A stretch of 64,000 bases of DNA, taken from positions 124,001-188,000 of the forward strand of contig CAWCIV010000003.1 of the NCBI GenBank assembly GCA_963795805.1, read 5' to 3'. A model generated the notes under the pieces. That model did not search any database, was not told the DNA's origin, and was given only the letters and a program-made list of their open reading frames with translations. Source of the DNA: JALYYC01 sp963795805 (GTDB taxonomy: Bacteria > Chloroflexota > Dormibacteria > CF-121). A program made the translations under genes and the position numbers. Of this stretch, positions 1 to 7,212 are shown one piece after another (position 1 is the first letter of the stretch; each line of letters begins with the position of its first letter).

Positions 1-770
1 TAGGCGTCGTTCGTTTTATTGACGTAGTTCTGTCCACAGCCCGCGCCCTGCTCGGGAACGTAGGGCATGAACGAGTACCGCACGCCACGTGCACCCGCGG
101 GATGGCTGGTTTCACTGTGGTAGGCGCAGTAGACCGATCCGTACGCCGTCGCCTGATGGCCGGGCTCCGTAAAGACGATGTAGGTCGCATTGACGTCATT
201 ACCGAAATGCTGCGCCGCCTTGGTGGCTTCGGCGGCCACCGCATCATCGACCGAGTTTGTGACCAGGCTGGTTGTTCCGATAACGGCGGGAACCGGCGAT
301 GGATCGATCCAGGTGCCCTTCAGTTGCCCGGCCGGATTTGTGATGTACTGCGCCCCGGTATTCCCGGCGCACGAGGTGCTGCCGATTGCGATGTTCTGGC
401 AGTACTGCGTTTGGATCCCACCGTACGGCGTCCCACCGTACTTGCCCAGCAGGTCGGTTACGTACGTCATGGCGGTCGCCTGCGTATAGCTGAAACCCTG
501 AGCCTGGACGGAGAAGCCGTTCTGCCACGCGGGTCCCCAGAAAACCGCGTAGGTCGCGGGCGGCGTCTCGATCCGGCCGCCATGATAGACGAGATTGTTT
601 GGTGACGCCGCCGTGGCGACGCCAAGCCCCCAGAACACGTGCTTCCCATTGATCACCGGTGGCCGCACCGTTGACCCAAACGCCGTCGAGGTGCTCAGCA
701 GCAGCGCGCTGAGTGCAACGGCAGCCACCGTTAGTGATCGGAACGCGTGGACGAATCGGTGAAAGCTCAC
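1..770 (-). CDS. Secreted protein, C-terminus beyond the left edge
   Basis: The reading frame runs off the window, so only the first ~256 codons are seen. It starts at a GTG preceded by a GGAGG ribosome site five bases upstream. Residues 1-32 look like a secretion signal: a few basic residues, then a hydrophobic Ala/Leu stretch ending in STAFG. The mature part contains VFWGPAWQNGF, KYGGTPYGGIQTQYC, several Cys and a later YCAYHS block. It resembles from memory a family of bacterial secreted proteins of unknown function distantly like plant phosphate-induced (EXORDIUM) proteins. I cannot confirm the family. The protein is probably exported and possibly disulfide-bonded. Confidence 0.7.
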   Translation of the reverse strand, partial: MSFHRFVHAFRSLTVAAVALSALLLSTSTAFGSTVRPPVINGKHVFWGLGVATAASPNNLVYHGGRIETPPATYAVFWGPAWQNGFSVQAQGFSYTQATAMTYVTDLLGKYGGTPYGGIQTQYCQNIAIGSTSCAGNTGAQYITNPAGQLKGTWIDPSPVPAVIGTTSLVTNSVDDAVAAEATKAAQHFGNDVNATYIVFTEPGHQATAYGSVYCAYHSETSHPAGARGVRYSFMPYVPEQGAGCGQNYVNKTNDA

Positions 771-851
771 GAACGCCTCCTTGCCAATATGGTGATACCA
801 ATGATGTAACGAAAACCATCGCTCGGTGTCAAGGTCAGCAGTAGCGCCTTC

Positions 852-857
852 TAGACT
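852..857 (+). promoter_or_regulatory. -10-like TAGACT six bases before a start codon
   Basis: TAGACT lies exactly six bases upstream of the ATG of the CPBP protease gene. No ribosome-binding sequence is visible. Transcription from this -10 would begin at or next to the ATG, so a leaderless mRNA is predicted. The same arrangement recurs at several other genes in the window. Confidence 0.45.
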
Positions 858-863
858 GGAGCG

Positions 864-1505
864 ATGGCCGGCCGGACGCTCTACCGGACGACTGTCCGCG
901 ATAGCTGGCGATGGATGTGGTGGGACATCCCGGTCCGCCTCCTGCCGCTCACCGCCATCCCCCTCCTATACCTGTGGGTCAGCCGAACCTCGCCCGCCGC
1001 GCTGGGGCTGACCGCGAGCCACCTGCTCCGCGATCTGGCGCTTGCCATCCCGTGCGGACTGGCCGGCTTCGCGATCGCAGCCGCCTTCTCCGACTACCTC
1101 TCGCGTCGCGCCGGACGATGGTTCGTCCCCGACCGCGCCGACCTGCTGCTCCAAACCTTCTATTACGTCGTTCCGAACGCCATCGTCGAAGAGTGGTTCT
1201 TTCGAGGATTCATGCAAGGCATGCTGATGCGGTGGTGGCAGATCCCGGTCCTCGCCCTTAGCGCGACGACCCTCGTCTTCGGCGGCTACCATTTGCTCGG
1301 CCGCTGGGGATGGCGCCCCGTGGCCGGCGCGACCGTGGCCGGTTTCGCCCTCGGGTTGCTTTATCTGTGGCAGCCGTCGCCGCCATCCCTGCTCCTCCCG
1401 GTGATCGTCCACGCGGCTATCACGGCCGGGTTCCTTGGGCTCGGTCCCAGCCTCCTTTTCGCCTGGCGCCGAGGTCGGGAACGGATCCGGCAGGCTGAGC
1501 TCTGA
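864..1505 (+). CDS. CPBP-family intramembrane glutamic endopeptidase
   Basis: This 213-residue membrane protein has the Abi/CPBP (Rce1-like) signature. EEWFFRG near residues 111-117 supplies the catalytic Glu pair and Arg. A downstream GYHLLGRWG block and a later VIVHAAITAG block supply the metal-independent His/Asn-type motifs of the family. Several hydrophobic segments surround these motifs, so the active site should lie in the membrane. Known members process prenylated or hydrophobic peptides or act in bacteriocin immunity; the substrate here is unknown. It has no operon partner and is convergent with a TetR gene. It is probably leaderless, because a TAGACT sits six bases before the ATG. 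Confidence 0.85.
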   Translation: MAGRTLYRTTVRDSWRWMWWDIPVRLLPLTAIPLLYLWVSRTSPAALGLTASHLLRDLALAIPCGLAGFAIAAAFSDYLSRRAGRWFVPDRADLLLQTFYYVVPNAIVEEWFFRGFMQGMLMRWWQIPVLALSATTLVFGGYHLLGRWGWRPVAGATVAGFALGLLYLWQPSPPSLLLPVIVHAAITAGFLGLGPSLLFAWRRGRERIRQAEL

Positions 1506-1526
1506 CGACGCAGCGCCAGCCCCAAC

Positions 1527-2108
1527 CTATTTCGGTCGCCTCGCCCGAGGCGTCGCCGGCAGCAGACGCATCAATTCGCCGGCAACAGCCTCGAGCGGCC
1601 GGCTATTGCCCTCCGAACGACACAAGATGAGGGCGCCCTCCATGCCAGCGACGACGGCGGCGGCTATCGACCGAGCGCGTCCCGAGGGCACGCCGAGCCT
1701 GGTCAACTTTGCGGCGAGTTCGGCAACCCAGGAACGAAAGGTGCCGCGCACAATCTCCATCAGGTCGTCGTCGAAGGCGCCGATGTCAACGGCGACGCCG
1801 GCCACTGCACAACCAGAAGACCCACGAGAGGCGAGGACCGACTGGCGCCAAAGGTCGATAAAGCAGGCCAGCAGTTCGGAAGGCGTCGTTGCGGGACAGG
1901 CGCGAAGATGGCCGAGCACCCGGTCAGAAGTCCAGCCAATCGCGGCTTCGGCAAGTTGGCGCTTGCCGTCTGGAAAGTTGAAGTAGATCGAACCGCGAGG
2001 CGCGCCGCTGTGTGTCAGAACATCTGAAAACGACGTCGCACTCAACCCACGCGTGCCGATCAGCGCGGCGGCGCTACGGACCATCTTTGCCTTACTGTCT
2101 CCGGCCAA
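1527..2108 (-). CDS. TetR/AcrR-family repressor, YxaF/LmrA-like
   Basis: This 193-residue one-component repressor has a TetR N-terminal helix-turn-helix at about residues 8-55. The recognition region reads TSFSDVLTHSGAPRGSIYFN and is followed by FPDGKRQL, the usual transition into the ligand-binding domain. The C-terminal domain has a Cys in SSGCAVAGVAVD, typical of the YxaF/LmrA branch. The start is a TTG preceded by AGGAGG five bases away; no ATG is available nearby. It is divergent from a tautomerase gene. Two palindromic sites lie between them, so it probably represses itself and the tautomerase. The inducer is unknown. Confidence 0.85.
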   Translation of the reverse strand: MAGDSKAKMVRSAAALIGTRGLSATSFSDVLTHSGAPRGSIYFNFPDGKRQLAEAAIGWTSDRVLGHLRACPATTPSELLACFIDLWRQSVLASRGSSGCAVAGVAVDIGAFDDDLMEIVRGTFRSWVAELAAKLTRLGVPSGRARSIAAAVVAGMEGALILCRSEGNSRPLEAVAGELMRLLPATPRARRPK

Positions 2109-2124
2109 CTACACCTCCTGCTTG

Positions 2125-2144
2125 ACTATGACGCCCGACATAGT
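2125..2144. promoter_or_regulatory. Palindromic operator site 1 (tetR/tautomerase)
   Basis: ACTATG, eight bases, CATAGT: a perfect inverted repeat between the divergent TetR and tautomerase genes. It shares the core CTATGACGSCC with a second site 41 bp away, about four helical turns. That spacing suits two repressor dimers on one face of the DNA. Confidence 0.6.
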
Positions 2145-2167
2145 GCATGCTAGGCTCCCTGCGCCGC

Positions 2168-2183
2168 TATGACGGCCATCATA
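2168..2183. promoter_or_regulatory. Palindromic operator site 2 (tetR/tautomerase)
   Basis: TATGA, six bases, TCATA. The left half, CTATGACGGCC, differs at one position from the half-site of operator 1. The site lies just upstream of the tautomerase ribosome site, where bound repressor would block transcription. Confidence 0.5.
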
Positions 2184-2202
2184 ATCCCGGGAGGAACCAG
2201 TC

Positions 2203-2634
2203 ATGCCCATGATTGACGCGTACGCCGTGGCCGGTACGTTTTCCAACAAACACCAGCTGGCCGTGGACCTGGCCACCGCGGTCATGACAATCGAGAGGGT
2301 CCCCGACATCCCGATGTTCCGCGAGAACACCGCCGCCTTTATTCATGATCTGCCCGACAACTCGCTTGCGAATGTAGACGGTGACACGAACTACGTCCGC
2401 GTTCAAGTGCTGACGAATTCTGGCGCCCTCGATCGCGACAAGCAACTGGCGGTCGTACGGAAGCTCACCGAGATCGTCGCGGCGGCTGCCGGCGACCCCA
2501 CACTCGCGGGGCGCACATGGGTATTGCTGACGGAAGCACCCGATGGCGGATGGGGGCTGAACGGCCATGCCAACACGAACACTGAGCTCGTCAGCCTTGC
2601 GCGGGCGCAGATGGCGGAGCTTAAAAGCAAATAG
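2203..2634 (+). CDS. Tautomerase-superfamily protein (4-oxalocrotonate tautomerase-like)
   Basis: This 143-residue protein begins MPMIDAYA. Removal of Met exposes the N-terminal Pro that is the catalytic base of the tautomerase superfamily. Two beta-alpha-beta units are suggested: one at about residues 2-60 and a second from about NYVRVQVLTNSGAL to the end. A conserved RTWVLLTEAPDGGWGLNG segment is present. A GAGG ribosome site precedes the ATG. Family members move double bonds in keto-enol substrates or dehalogenate; the natural substrate cannot be read from sequence. It sits next to a divergent TetR gene with two operators, so it is probably induced by a small molecule. Confidence 0.8.
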   Translation: MPMIDAYAVAGTFSNKHQLAVDLATAVMTIERVPDIPMFRENTAAFIHDLPDNSLANVDGDTNYVRVQVLTNSGALDRDKQLAVVRKLTEIVAAAAGDPTLAGRTWVLLTEAPDGGWGLNGHANTNTELVSLARAQMAELKSK

Positions 2635-2642
2635 TCGGGTAA

Positions 2643-2669
2643 GCGAGCCTAGCTCGAGGCTAGGCTCGC
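2643..2669. terminator. Bidirectional hairpin between convergent genes
   Basis: GCGAGCCTAG and CTAGGCTCGC form a perfect 10-bp stem around a seven-base loop. The hairpin sits exactly between the 3' ends of the convergent tautomerase and VOC genes. There is no long T run, so it would act as a strong hairpin or as an mRNA 3' end stabiliser in both directions. Confidence 0.75.
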
Positions 2670-2682
2670 CTGGCTGACCGGA

Positions 2683-3093
2683 CTAGCGCGCGCGGGATGC
2701 TGCCACGCGGTCGAGCGCGACAATCTGGATCAGGTTGCCGCAAGTGTCGTCGACCATGGCGATGGTTGAGCCGGTCACCTTCGTGGGCGGCATGGTGAAG
2801 TTCGCACCAAGGCCCTTCACACGGTCGTACTCGGCCTGCACGTCATCTGCATAGAACATCGCCGCGGGCTGCCCCTGTTGATACTTGGCCTGCTGAAAAG
2901 CCTTGGCGGCGGGATTGGTGTTGAGCTCGAGCTGCAGCTCGGTGCCGTCCGGCTCCTCTGGTGAGGCCACCGTCAGCCAGCGATAGCCTCCTTGCGAGAC
3001 GTCCGTTTTCTTCACGAAGCCCAGCACGTTGGTGTAGAAACGCAGCGCTTTCTCCTGATCGTCCACGAACAGAGTGGTCACCTTGATCTTCAT
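2683..3093 (-). CDS. VOC-family (glyoxalase/bleomycin-resistance fold) protein
   Basis: This 136-residue protein has two beta-alpha-beta-beta-beta modules. It opens MKIKVTTLFVDDQEKALRFYTNVLGF, the typical start of the vicinal-oxygen-chelate family. A central Glu-rich ELQLEL strand and a terminal CGNLIQIVAL strand place the metal-ligand positions. Members include glyoxalases, extradiol dioxygenases and antibiotic-binding proteins; the substrate is not evident. AGGAGG precedes the ATG. A near-consensus promoter lies upstream and overlaps a palindrome, and a TetR gene is divergent. Regulation by that TetR protein is therefore likely. Confidence 0.85.
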   Translation of the reverse strand: MKIKVTTLFVDDQEKALRFYTNVLGFVKKTDVSQGGYRWLTVASPEEPDGTELQLELNTNPAAKAFQQAKYQQGQPAAMFYADDVQAEYDRVKGLGANFTMPPTKVTGSTIAMVDDTCGNLIQIVALDRVAASRAR

Positions 3094-3151
3094 CTGTGTT
3101 CCTCCTGGTGGTTGCTAAATTCGCGAGGCTGGCCATTCATCGCTTGTTGAT

Positions 3152-3180
3152 ATAATAGGTCTGGCAGCGCCATATGTCAA
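3152..3180 (-). promoter_or_regulatory. Near-consensus sigma-70 promoter of the VOC gene
   Basis: On the minus strand TTGACA is followed after 17 bases by TATTAT. The -35 is a perfect match and the spacing is optimal, so this is one of the best promoters in the window. It lies about 60 bp upstream of the VOC start and is directed at that gene. Confidence 0.8.
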
Positions 3181-3193
3181 CCGTTGATGATAT
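3172..3193. promoter_or_regulatory. Operator palindrome over the -35 box
   Basis: ATATgTCAACcGTTGAtgATAT is an imperfect 22-bp inverted repeat with core TCAAC-C-GTTGA. It covers the -35 hexamer of the VOC promoter and lies 20 bp upstream of the TetR gene. It is the probable binding site of that regulator. Confidence 0.6.
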
Positions 3194-3200
3194 TCTACTC

Positions 3201-3206
3201 TAGACT
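3201..3206 (+). promoter_or_regulatory. -10-like TAGACT six bases before a GTG start
   Basis: TAGACT is followed by six bases and the GTG start of the TetR gene, without a ribosome site. This is the same spacing as at the CPBP protease gene and suggests leaderless translation. Confidence 0.4.
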
Positions 3207-3212
3207 GAACGG

Positions 3213-3929
3213 GTGACCCGACCCGCTCACCTGGCGCGTCGCGCGAAGGTTCGCCCTGGGCGGGCCGTCGGCAAGCCGGCAAATCGGCAGGCCATCCTCG
3301 CCGCTGCCCTCATCGAGTTCACGGGGCAGGGCTACGACGGTGCCACGATGCGTGGGATTGCGGCGCGTGCGGGCGTCGACCTCGCTCTCCTTTACCACTA
3401 TTTCGATTCCAAGGATCGGCTCTTCGTCGCCGCCCTCCAGTTACCTGATAATCCCGCACAAGCCGTCGCCGAGATGGTGGCGGGTGGAATCGATGGGCTG
3501 GGCGAACGTCTCTTGCGTTTTATCATCGGCACCTGGGAGCAAGGCACGCCAGGTAACGCCGGCCCCCTGGTGGGCGTGATGCGCTCAGCCGCCAGCCATG
3601 AGGAAGCCGGGCGGATGGTGAGGGAGTTCTTTACCAGGGAACTACTGGAGCGACTGGTCGTATCGATTGGCATGCCTCAGCCGCGACTGCGCGCGGCCCT
3701 GATCGGCTCCCAGATGCTGGGGCTTGCATGGGCTCGTCGGGTCCTCCGGCTCGAGCCAATCGCGAGCGCGGACACCGATACCCTCGTTGCCTGCTATGCC
3801 CCGACACTCCAGCGCTACCTGACCGCGCCACTGCCGGGCGACGACGGTGTGGACTCAGGAAATGGGTTGTCTTTGGCTCCTGGACCCCCGAGCGGTAGGC
3901 AGCGTGTCGCTAAACCAAGTCGGCGATAG
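3213..3929 (+). CDS. TetR/AcrR-family transcriptional regulator
   Basis: This 238-residue regulator has the helix-turn-helix at about residues 25-75. ATMRGIAARAGVDLALLYHYF is the recognition segment and is followed by the conserved KDRLF. The first ~22 residues are a basic tail, and the last ~25 residues (Gly/Pro/Arg-rich) look disordered. The C-terminal ligand domain is of the general AcrR type. It is divergent from the VOC gene with a shared palindrome, so autoregulation plus control of the VOC protein is likely. The GTG start is chosen because nothing upstream is compatible and a TAGACT -10 lies six bases before it. Confidence 0.85.
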   Translation: MTRPAHLARRAKVRPGRAVGKPANRQAILAAALIEFTGQGYDGATMRGIAARAGVDLALLYHYFDSKDRLFVAALQLPDNPAQAVAEMVAGGIDGLGERLLRFIIGTWEQGTPGNAGPLVGVMRSAASHEEAGRMVREFFTRELLERLVVSIGMPQPRLRAALIGSQMLGLAWARRVLRLEPIASADTDTLVACYAPTLQRYLTAPLPGDDGVDSGNGLSLAPGPPSGRQRVAKPSRR

Positions 3930-3976
3930 CGGACCGACGTCAGGGCGCAGGGCGCACACCGAAAGGAGGTATTGGC

Positions 3977-4117
3977 GTGGCAAAGCTGGTGTTCTCAGTC
4001 ACACATTCGCTTGACAGGTGGCAGCCACGAAGCGGACCGGGGTGCTGGCCCACTGATCGCCGCGGGGCAGGCTTGCTCGACGGCGCGCTGGTCAGGACGT
4101 ACGCTCGGGATGACTAA
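3977..4117 (+). pseudogene. Short remnant resembling the N-terminus of a RibD/dihydrofolate-reductase-like protein
   Basis: A strong AAGGAGGT ribosome site seven bases upstream introduces a 46-codon frame beginning with GTG. Its first residues, AKLVFSVTHSLD, closely resemble the opening of RibD-C/DHFR-fold reductases (K-L-V/I-F-S-x-T/N-x-S-L-D-G). After about 13 residues the similarity stops and the frame soon ends. I read this as a decayed gene start that has kept its translation signal. It could also be a genuine small peptide. The family assignment is from memory. Confidence 0.35.
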
Positions 4118-4142
4118 CTCGCCAGCAGGAGCAGGGTAGATC

Positions 4143-4217
4143 ATGCGTATCGAGTCCTCGGTGACGGCGCTTTCGTCCGACGACCCGCCCGACCACCGCT
4201 GGCGGCGCTGGCCGTGA
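4143..4217 (+). pseudogene. Possible truncated gene remnant in the 3930-4287 spacer
   Basis: The frame opens MRIESSVTALS and closes after 24 residues. The opening recalls a family of actinobacterial-type hypothetical proteins, and the following DDPPD could come from an internally deleted copy. The support is weak. Together with the preceding remnant it suggests that the 358-base spacer between the TetR gene and the histidine kinase is a graveyard of decayed genes. I see no other feature in that spacer. Confidence 0.2.
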
Positions 4218-4287
4218 TCAAGAAGCGCGGGAAGACCATCGGTACCCGGGTGGCCGGAAAGCTCCCCATTGCCCGCATGGATCCGGT

Positions 4288-6339
4288 ATGAGACTTCGCT
4301 ATCTGGCCTCGTTTCTCTGGATTTTGATTTTCGGATTGGCCGTCGCCCAGGTCGCGGCGCACTTCCTTTTAGATATGCGCCGGGTACCGCCAACGCTGGC
4401 ACCGACCACCAGCACACTGACAGGAGCTATTGCGCTGCTCGCGATGTGTACGGTCGGTTGGCTGATCGCGGTGCGGCGGCCTCACAACCCGGTGGGATGG
4501 CTGATGATCGGTGTCGCCTTCACCGGGGCGACCCTGCCTCTTCCGGGCATCTACGCGGCCTACGCCGTCGCCCTAAACCTCGGCCTGTCCGGCGCTTACT
4601 GGCTCTACTGGCTCAGTCAGATCACATGGTTCCTGCTGTTTGGAGAACTTCTAGTCCTGCTCCCACTCTTCTTCCCGGACGGACGGCTGCTGAGCCGCCG
4701 GTGGTTGGCCCCCATTGCCTTGCTCGGCATCACTCTTTTGGTGGTCATCGTCGCGTCCCTCGATCCCCGTGCCACGGATCCATTGCCGAACCCGCTCGGC
4801 GTCAAAGCCCTGTCGGGCCTCGTCGGCATCTTTAACTCACCGGTTTTTACGGTTTACTTCTTTCTCCTCTGCAGTGTCGGCATCGTTTCCCTGATCGTTC
4901 GTTATCGACGCGGAGCCAAGCAAGAACGCCAGCAGCTCAAGTGGCTCCTGGCTGCGGTGGTCCTCCTGCTTCTCCTGGTGTTCCTCCAGGTGGTGGTGGT
5001 GCCCTTGTCAGACGCTCCACTGCTTCCGATTGGGGCGGCCCTCCTTCCGATCGCGATCGGGATTGCTGTGCTGCGCAACCGCCTATACGACATCGATCTC
5101 ATCATCAACAAGGCGCTCGTGTACGGCGGCCTGGCTGCTGTCATCACGGCCGCCTACGTGCTCGTGGTGGTTGGTATTGGGGCCCTGGTCGGAAACAGCC
5201 GGCAATTCCTGCTCTCGATCGTGACCACCGCGGTCATTGCGCTCGCCTTCCAGCCATTGCGACACCGCGCCCAGGGGCTGGCCAACCGGCTTGTCTATGG
5301 AAAGCGAGCGACGCCCTATGAAACACTTTCCCAGTTCAGCGAGCACCTTTCCGAAACTTTCTCCCACGAAGACATCCTCGACCGTATGTCTCGCATCCTC
5401 GCCCAGGGCACCGGTGCGGAACGGGCCGAGGTCTGGGTGAGGGCAGGCCCCCGGTTGCTACTGGCGTCGTCGTCGCCGCCGCTCAACGGCTCGGCGCCGC
5501 CGGAGCTTTCGGTGACGAACGGCAACTTGCCGCCGATGGAGCGCGACCGGGTCGCCCCGGTCACCCATCAAGGCGAACTGCTGGGCGCCCTCGCGGTCTC
5601 GATGAAACGTGGCGAGACCTTGAACGCCGTCGAACAGAAGCTGGTTACCGACCTGGCCGGCCAAGCCGGCCTCGTGCTCAAGAACGTCGGGCTCAACCGA
5701 GAGCTCCTGGCGCGCCTCGAGGACCTGCGCGCCTCACGCCAGCGCCTCGTCAGCGCGCAGGACGAGGAACGGCGTCGCCTCGAGCGCAACATCCACGACG
5801 GCGCCCAGCAGCATCTCGTGGCGCTCAAGGTGAAGCTTGGCGTCGCGGAATCACTCAGCGAGCCCAACAGCCGGGCCCGACCGGTCCTGGCGCAGCTCAA
5901 GAACGATGCTGACGAGGCGCTTGTCAATCTCCGGGAACTTGCCCGCGGCATCTATCCACCGCTGCTCGCATCGGAGGGTCTGCCGGCCGCGCTCAAATCA
6001 CATGCGCGCCGCCTCCCGTTTGCCGTCGAGCTCGACGTCGACCGCGTTCAGCGGCTTTCGCGTGAGGCCGAGGGCGCGGTCTACTTCTGCTGTCTCGAAG
6101 CGCTGCAGAATGTCGCCAAGTACGCGAGCGCGACGAGGGTCGAAGTGCGCGCCCGTGTGGAGAGCTCGACGCTGGCCTTTTCCGTTTCGGATAACGGCAA
6201 GGGCTTCGACCCGGCTACGACGGTCGCCAGCTCCGGGCTCCAGAACATGCGGGACAGGCTGGAAGCGCTTGGCGGAACGCTGCAGGTGGAAAGCGAGCCC
6301 GGCAAGGGAACCCGTATCGAGGGCCAGCTCCCCGTTTAG
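4288..6339 (+). CDS. Membrane histidine kinase of the NarL/DesK type, orphan
   Basis: This 683-residue sensor kinase has about eight to nine hydrophobic helices in residues 1-320. A linker follows, then a GAF-like segment at about 335-470 and a short coiled coil. HisKA_3 dimerisation comes next: DEERRRLERNIHDGAQQH gives phospho-acceptor His503. The C-terminal HATPase has N-box ALQNVAKYA and G-boxes DNGKGFD and SGLQNMRDR. Kinases of this class phosphorylate LuxR/NarL-type response regulators. No such regulator lies beside it; the nearest LuxR-type protein in the window is 23 kb away and lacks a receiver domain. The signal is unknown and is probably sensed in or at the membrane. Confidence 0.88.
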   Translation: MRLRYLASFLWILIFGLAVAQVAAHFLLDMRRVPPTLAPTTSTLTGAIALLAMCTVGWLIAVRRPHNPVGWLMIGVAFTGATLPLPGIYAAYAVALNLGLSGAYWLYWLSQITWFLLFGELLVLLPLFFPDGRLLSRRWLAPIALLGITLLVVIVASLDPRATDPLPNPLGVKALSGLVGIFNSPVFTVYFFLLCSVGIVSLIVRYRRGAKQERQQLKWLLAAVVLLLLLVFLQVVVVPLSDAPLLPIGAALLPIAIGIAVLRNRLYDIDLIINKALVYGGLAAVITAAYVLVVVGIGALVGNSRQFLLSIVTTAVIALAFQPLRHRAQGLANRLVYGKRATPYETLSQFSEHLSETFSHEDILDRMSRILAQGTGAERAEVWVRAGPRLLLASSSPPLNGSAPPELSVTNGNLPPMERDRVAPVTHQGELLGALAVSMKRGETLNAVEQKLVTDLAGQAGLVLKNVGLNRELLARLEDLRASRQRLVSAQDEERRRLERNIHDGAQQHLVALKVKLGVAESLSEPNSRARPVLAQLKNDADEALVNLRELARGIYPPLLASEGLPAALKSHARRLPFAVELDVDRVQRLSREAEGAVYFCCLEALQNVAKYASATRVEVRARVESSTLAFSVSDNGKGFDPATTVASSGLQNMRDRLEALGGTLQVESEPGKGTRIEGQLPV

Positions 6340-6498
6340 CGCCTAACCGCCGCTTAACGGACGTTCGCCGGACGGTCAACGAAGGGGTCAGGTAGAACGT
6401 CGGATTGACCAGCGAGCACGAGGCCCGTAATAGGAATCAGAAGCCGATGCCCACGAGAAGAGTTTTCGAACTGCATCTGTCATCCACCAGGCGGACCA

Positions 6499-7119
6499 TC
6501 ATGCTACATCAACCTCTGCCGGACTCGCCGCGCGCGACTTTCGTGAATACTGCCGAACCGCCTCGACCGCCACCGTCAGCTTTATCTCATTGCCGACGAG
6601 CAACCCCCCGGCCTTGAGCGGCATGTTCCACGTGAGCCCAAACTCCTCGCGGTCGACGGTGGCCGTCACCATTGCGCCGATCTTCTGGTTGCCCCACGGA
6701 TCCGTGGCTCCACCGTCGAACTCGATGTCCATCCCGATGGGCCGCGTCACGCCACGAATGGTGAGCAGGCCGGCGCCGCGCCACCGGCCATGTGCGACGT
6801 GGTGCACATCGCTGCTCTTGAAACGGATGGTCGGGTACCGTCCCACGTCAAACCAATCAGCGCCCCGCAGATGGTCGTCGCGATCCTTGAATCCCGATTC
6901 GACGCTGGCGGCGTCGATCTCCAGTTCGGCGTACGACTGTTCGGGGGTTTCCGCGACGTGGATCCGCCCGGAGAACCGCTGAAACGTGCCGCGAATCCGG
7001 CTCACCATCAAGTGGCGGCCCTCAAAGCTGACGATTGTGTGTCCCGGGTCGAATTCCCAGGTGCCCACCGCCGGCACTAACCTGCTGTCGACAAGGCGGG
7101 TCGGGCTTGATTCCGTCAT
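6499..7119 (-). CDS. YceI-family lipid-binding-fold protein
   Basis: This protein of about 206 residues has the YceI beta-barrel pattern. WEFDPGHTIVSFEGRHLMVSRIRGTF opens the fold, a central SGFKDRDDHLRGADWFDVGRYPTIRF motif follows, and the terminal EEFGLTWNM strand is present. Members bind isoprenoids or other amphipathic molecules and are often induced by stress. No signal peptide is visible, so this one is probably cytoplasmic. I use the ATG at 7119 because GGGAG lies nine bases before it; ATGs further upstream overlap that ribosome site. It is divergent from a MarR gene, with two operator copies between the two. Confidence 0.85.
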   Translation of the reverse strand: MTESSPTRLVDSRLVPAVGTWEFDPGHTIVSFEGRHLMVSRIRGTFQRFSGRIHVAETPEQSYAELEIDAASVESGFKDRDDHLRGADWFDVGRYPTIRFKSSDVHHVAHGRWRGAGLLTIRGVTRPIGMDIEFDGGATDPWGNQKIGAMVTATVDREEFGLTWNMPLKAGGLLVGNEIKLTVAVEAVRQYSRKSRAASPAEVDVA

Positions 7120-7136
7120 GTTGATCATCTCCCATA

Positions 7137-7150
7137 GTTGCAATTTGCAA
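7137..7150. promoter_or_regulatory. MarR-type operator copy A
   Basis: GTTGCAATTTGCAA contains two TTGCAA palindromes separated by one base, the typical shape of a MarR site. It lies in the 5' leader of the YceI gene. Confidence 0.6.
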
Positions 7151-7161
7151 TAAGCTCCCTC

Positions 7162-7191
7162 AGTCTAGGCAGAGATCGTTGCGAATTGCAA
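7162..7191 (-). promoter_or_regulatory. Putative promoter of the YceI gene
   Basis: On the minus strand TTGCAA and TAGACT are separated by 18 bases. The -35 lies inside operator copy B, so a bound MarR protein would block polymerase. Confidence 0.45.
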
Positions 7192-7192
7192 C
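7179..7192. promoter_or_regulatory. MarR-type operator copy B, inverted
   Basis: This is the reverse complement of copy A with one mismatch (GTTGCAATTCGCAA on the minus strand). The two copies face each other across the YceI promoter. Confidence 0.6.
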
Positions 7193-7212
7193 TTTCTGGT
7201 ACGCTTTGGCCA

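Noticed and set aside
6340..6498. Gene or RNA between the orphan kinase and yceI
   Set aside because: The short frames lack a ribosome site, and no tRNA-like fold could be drawn.
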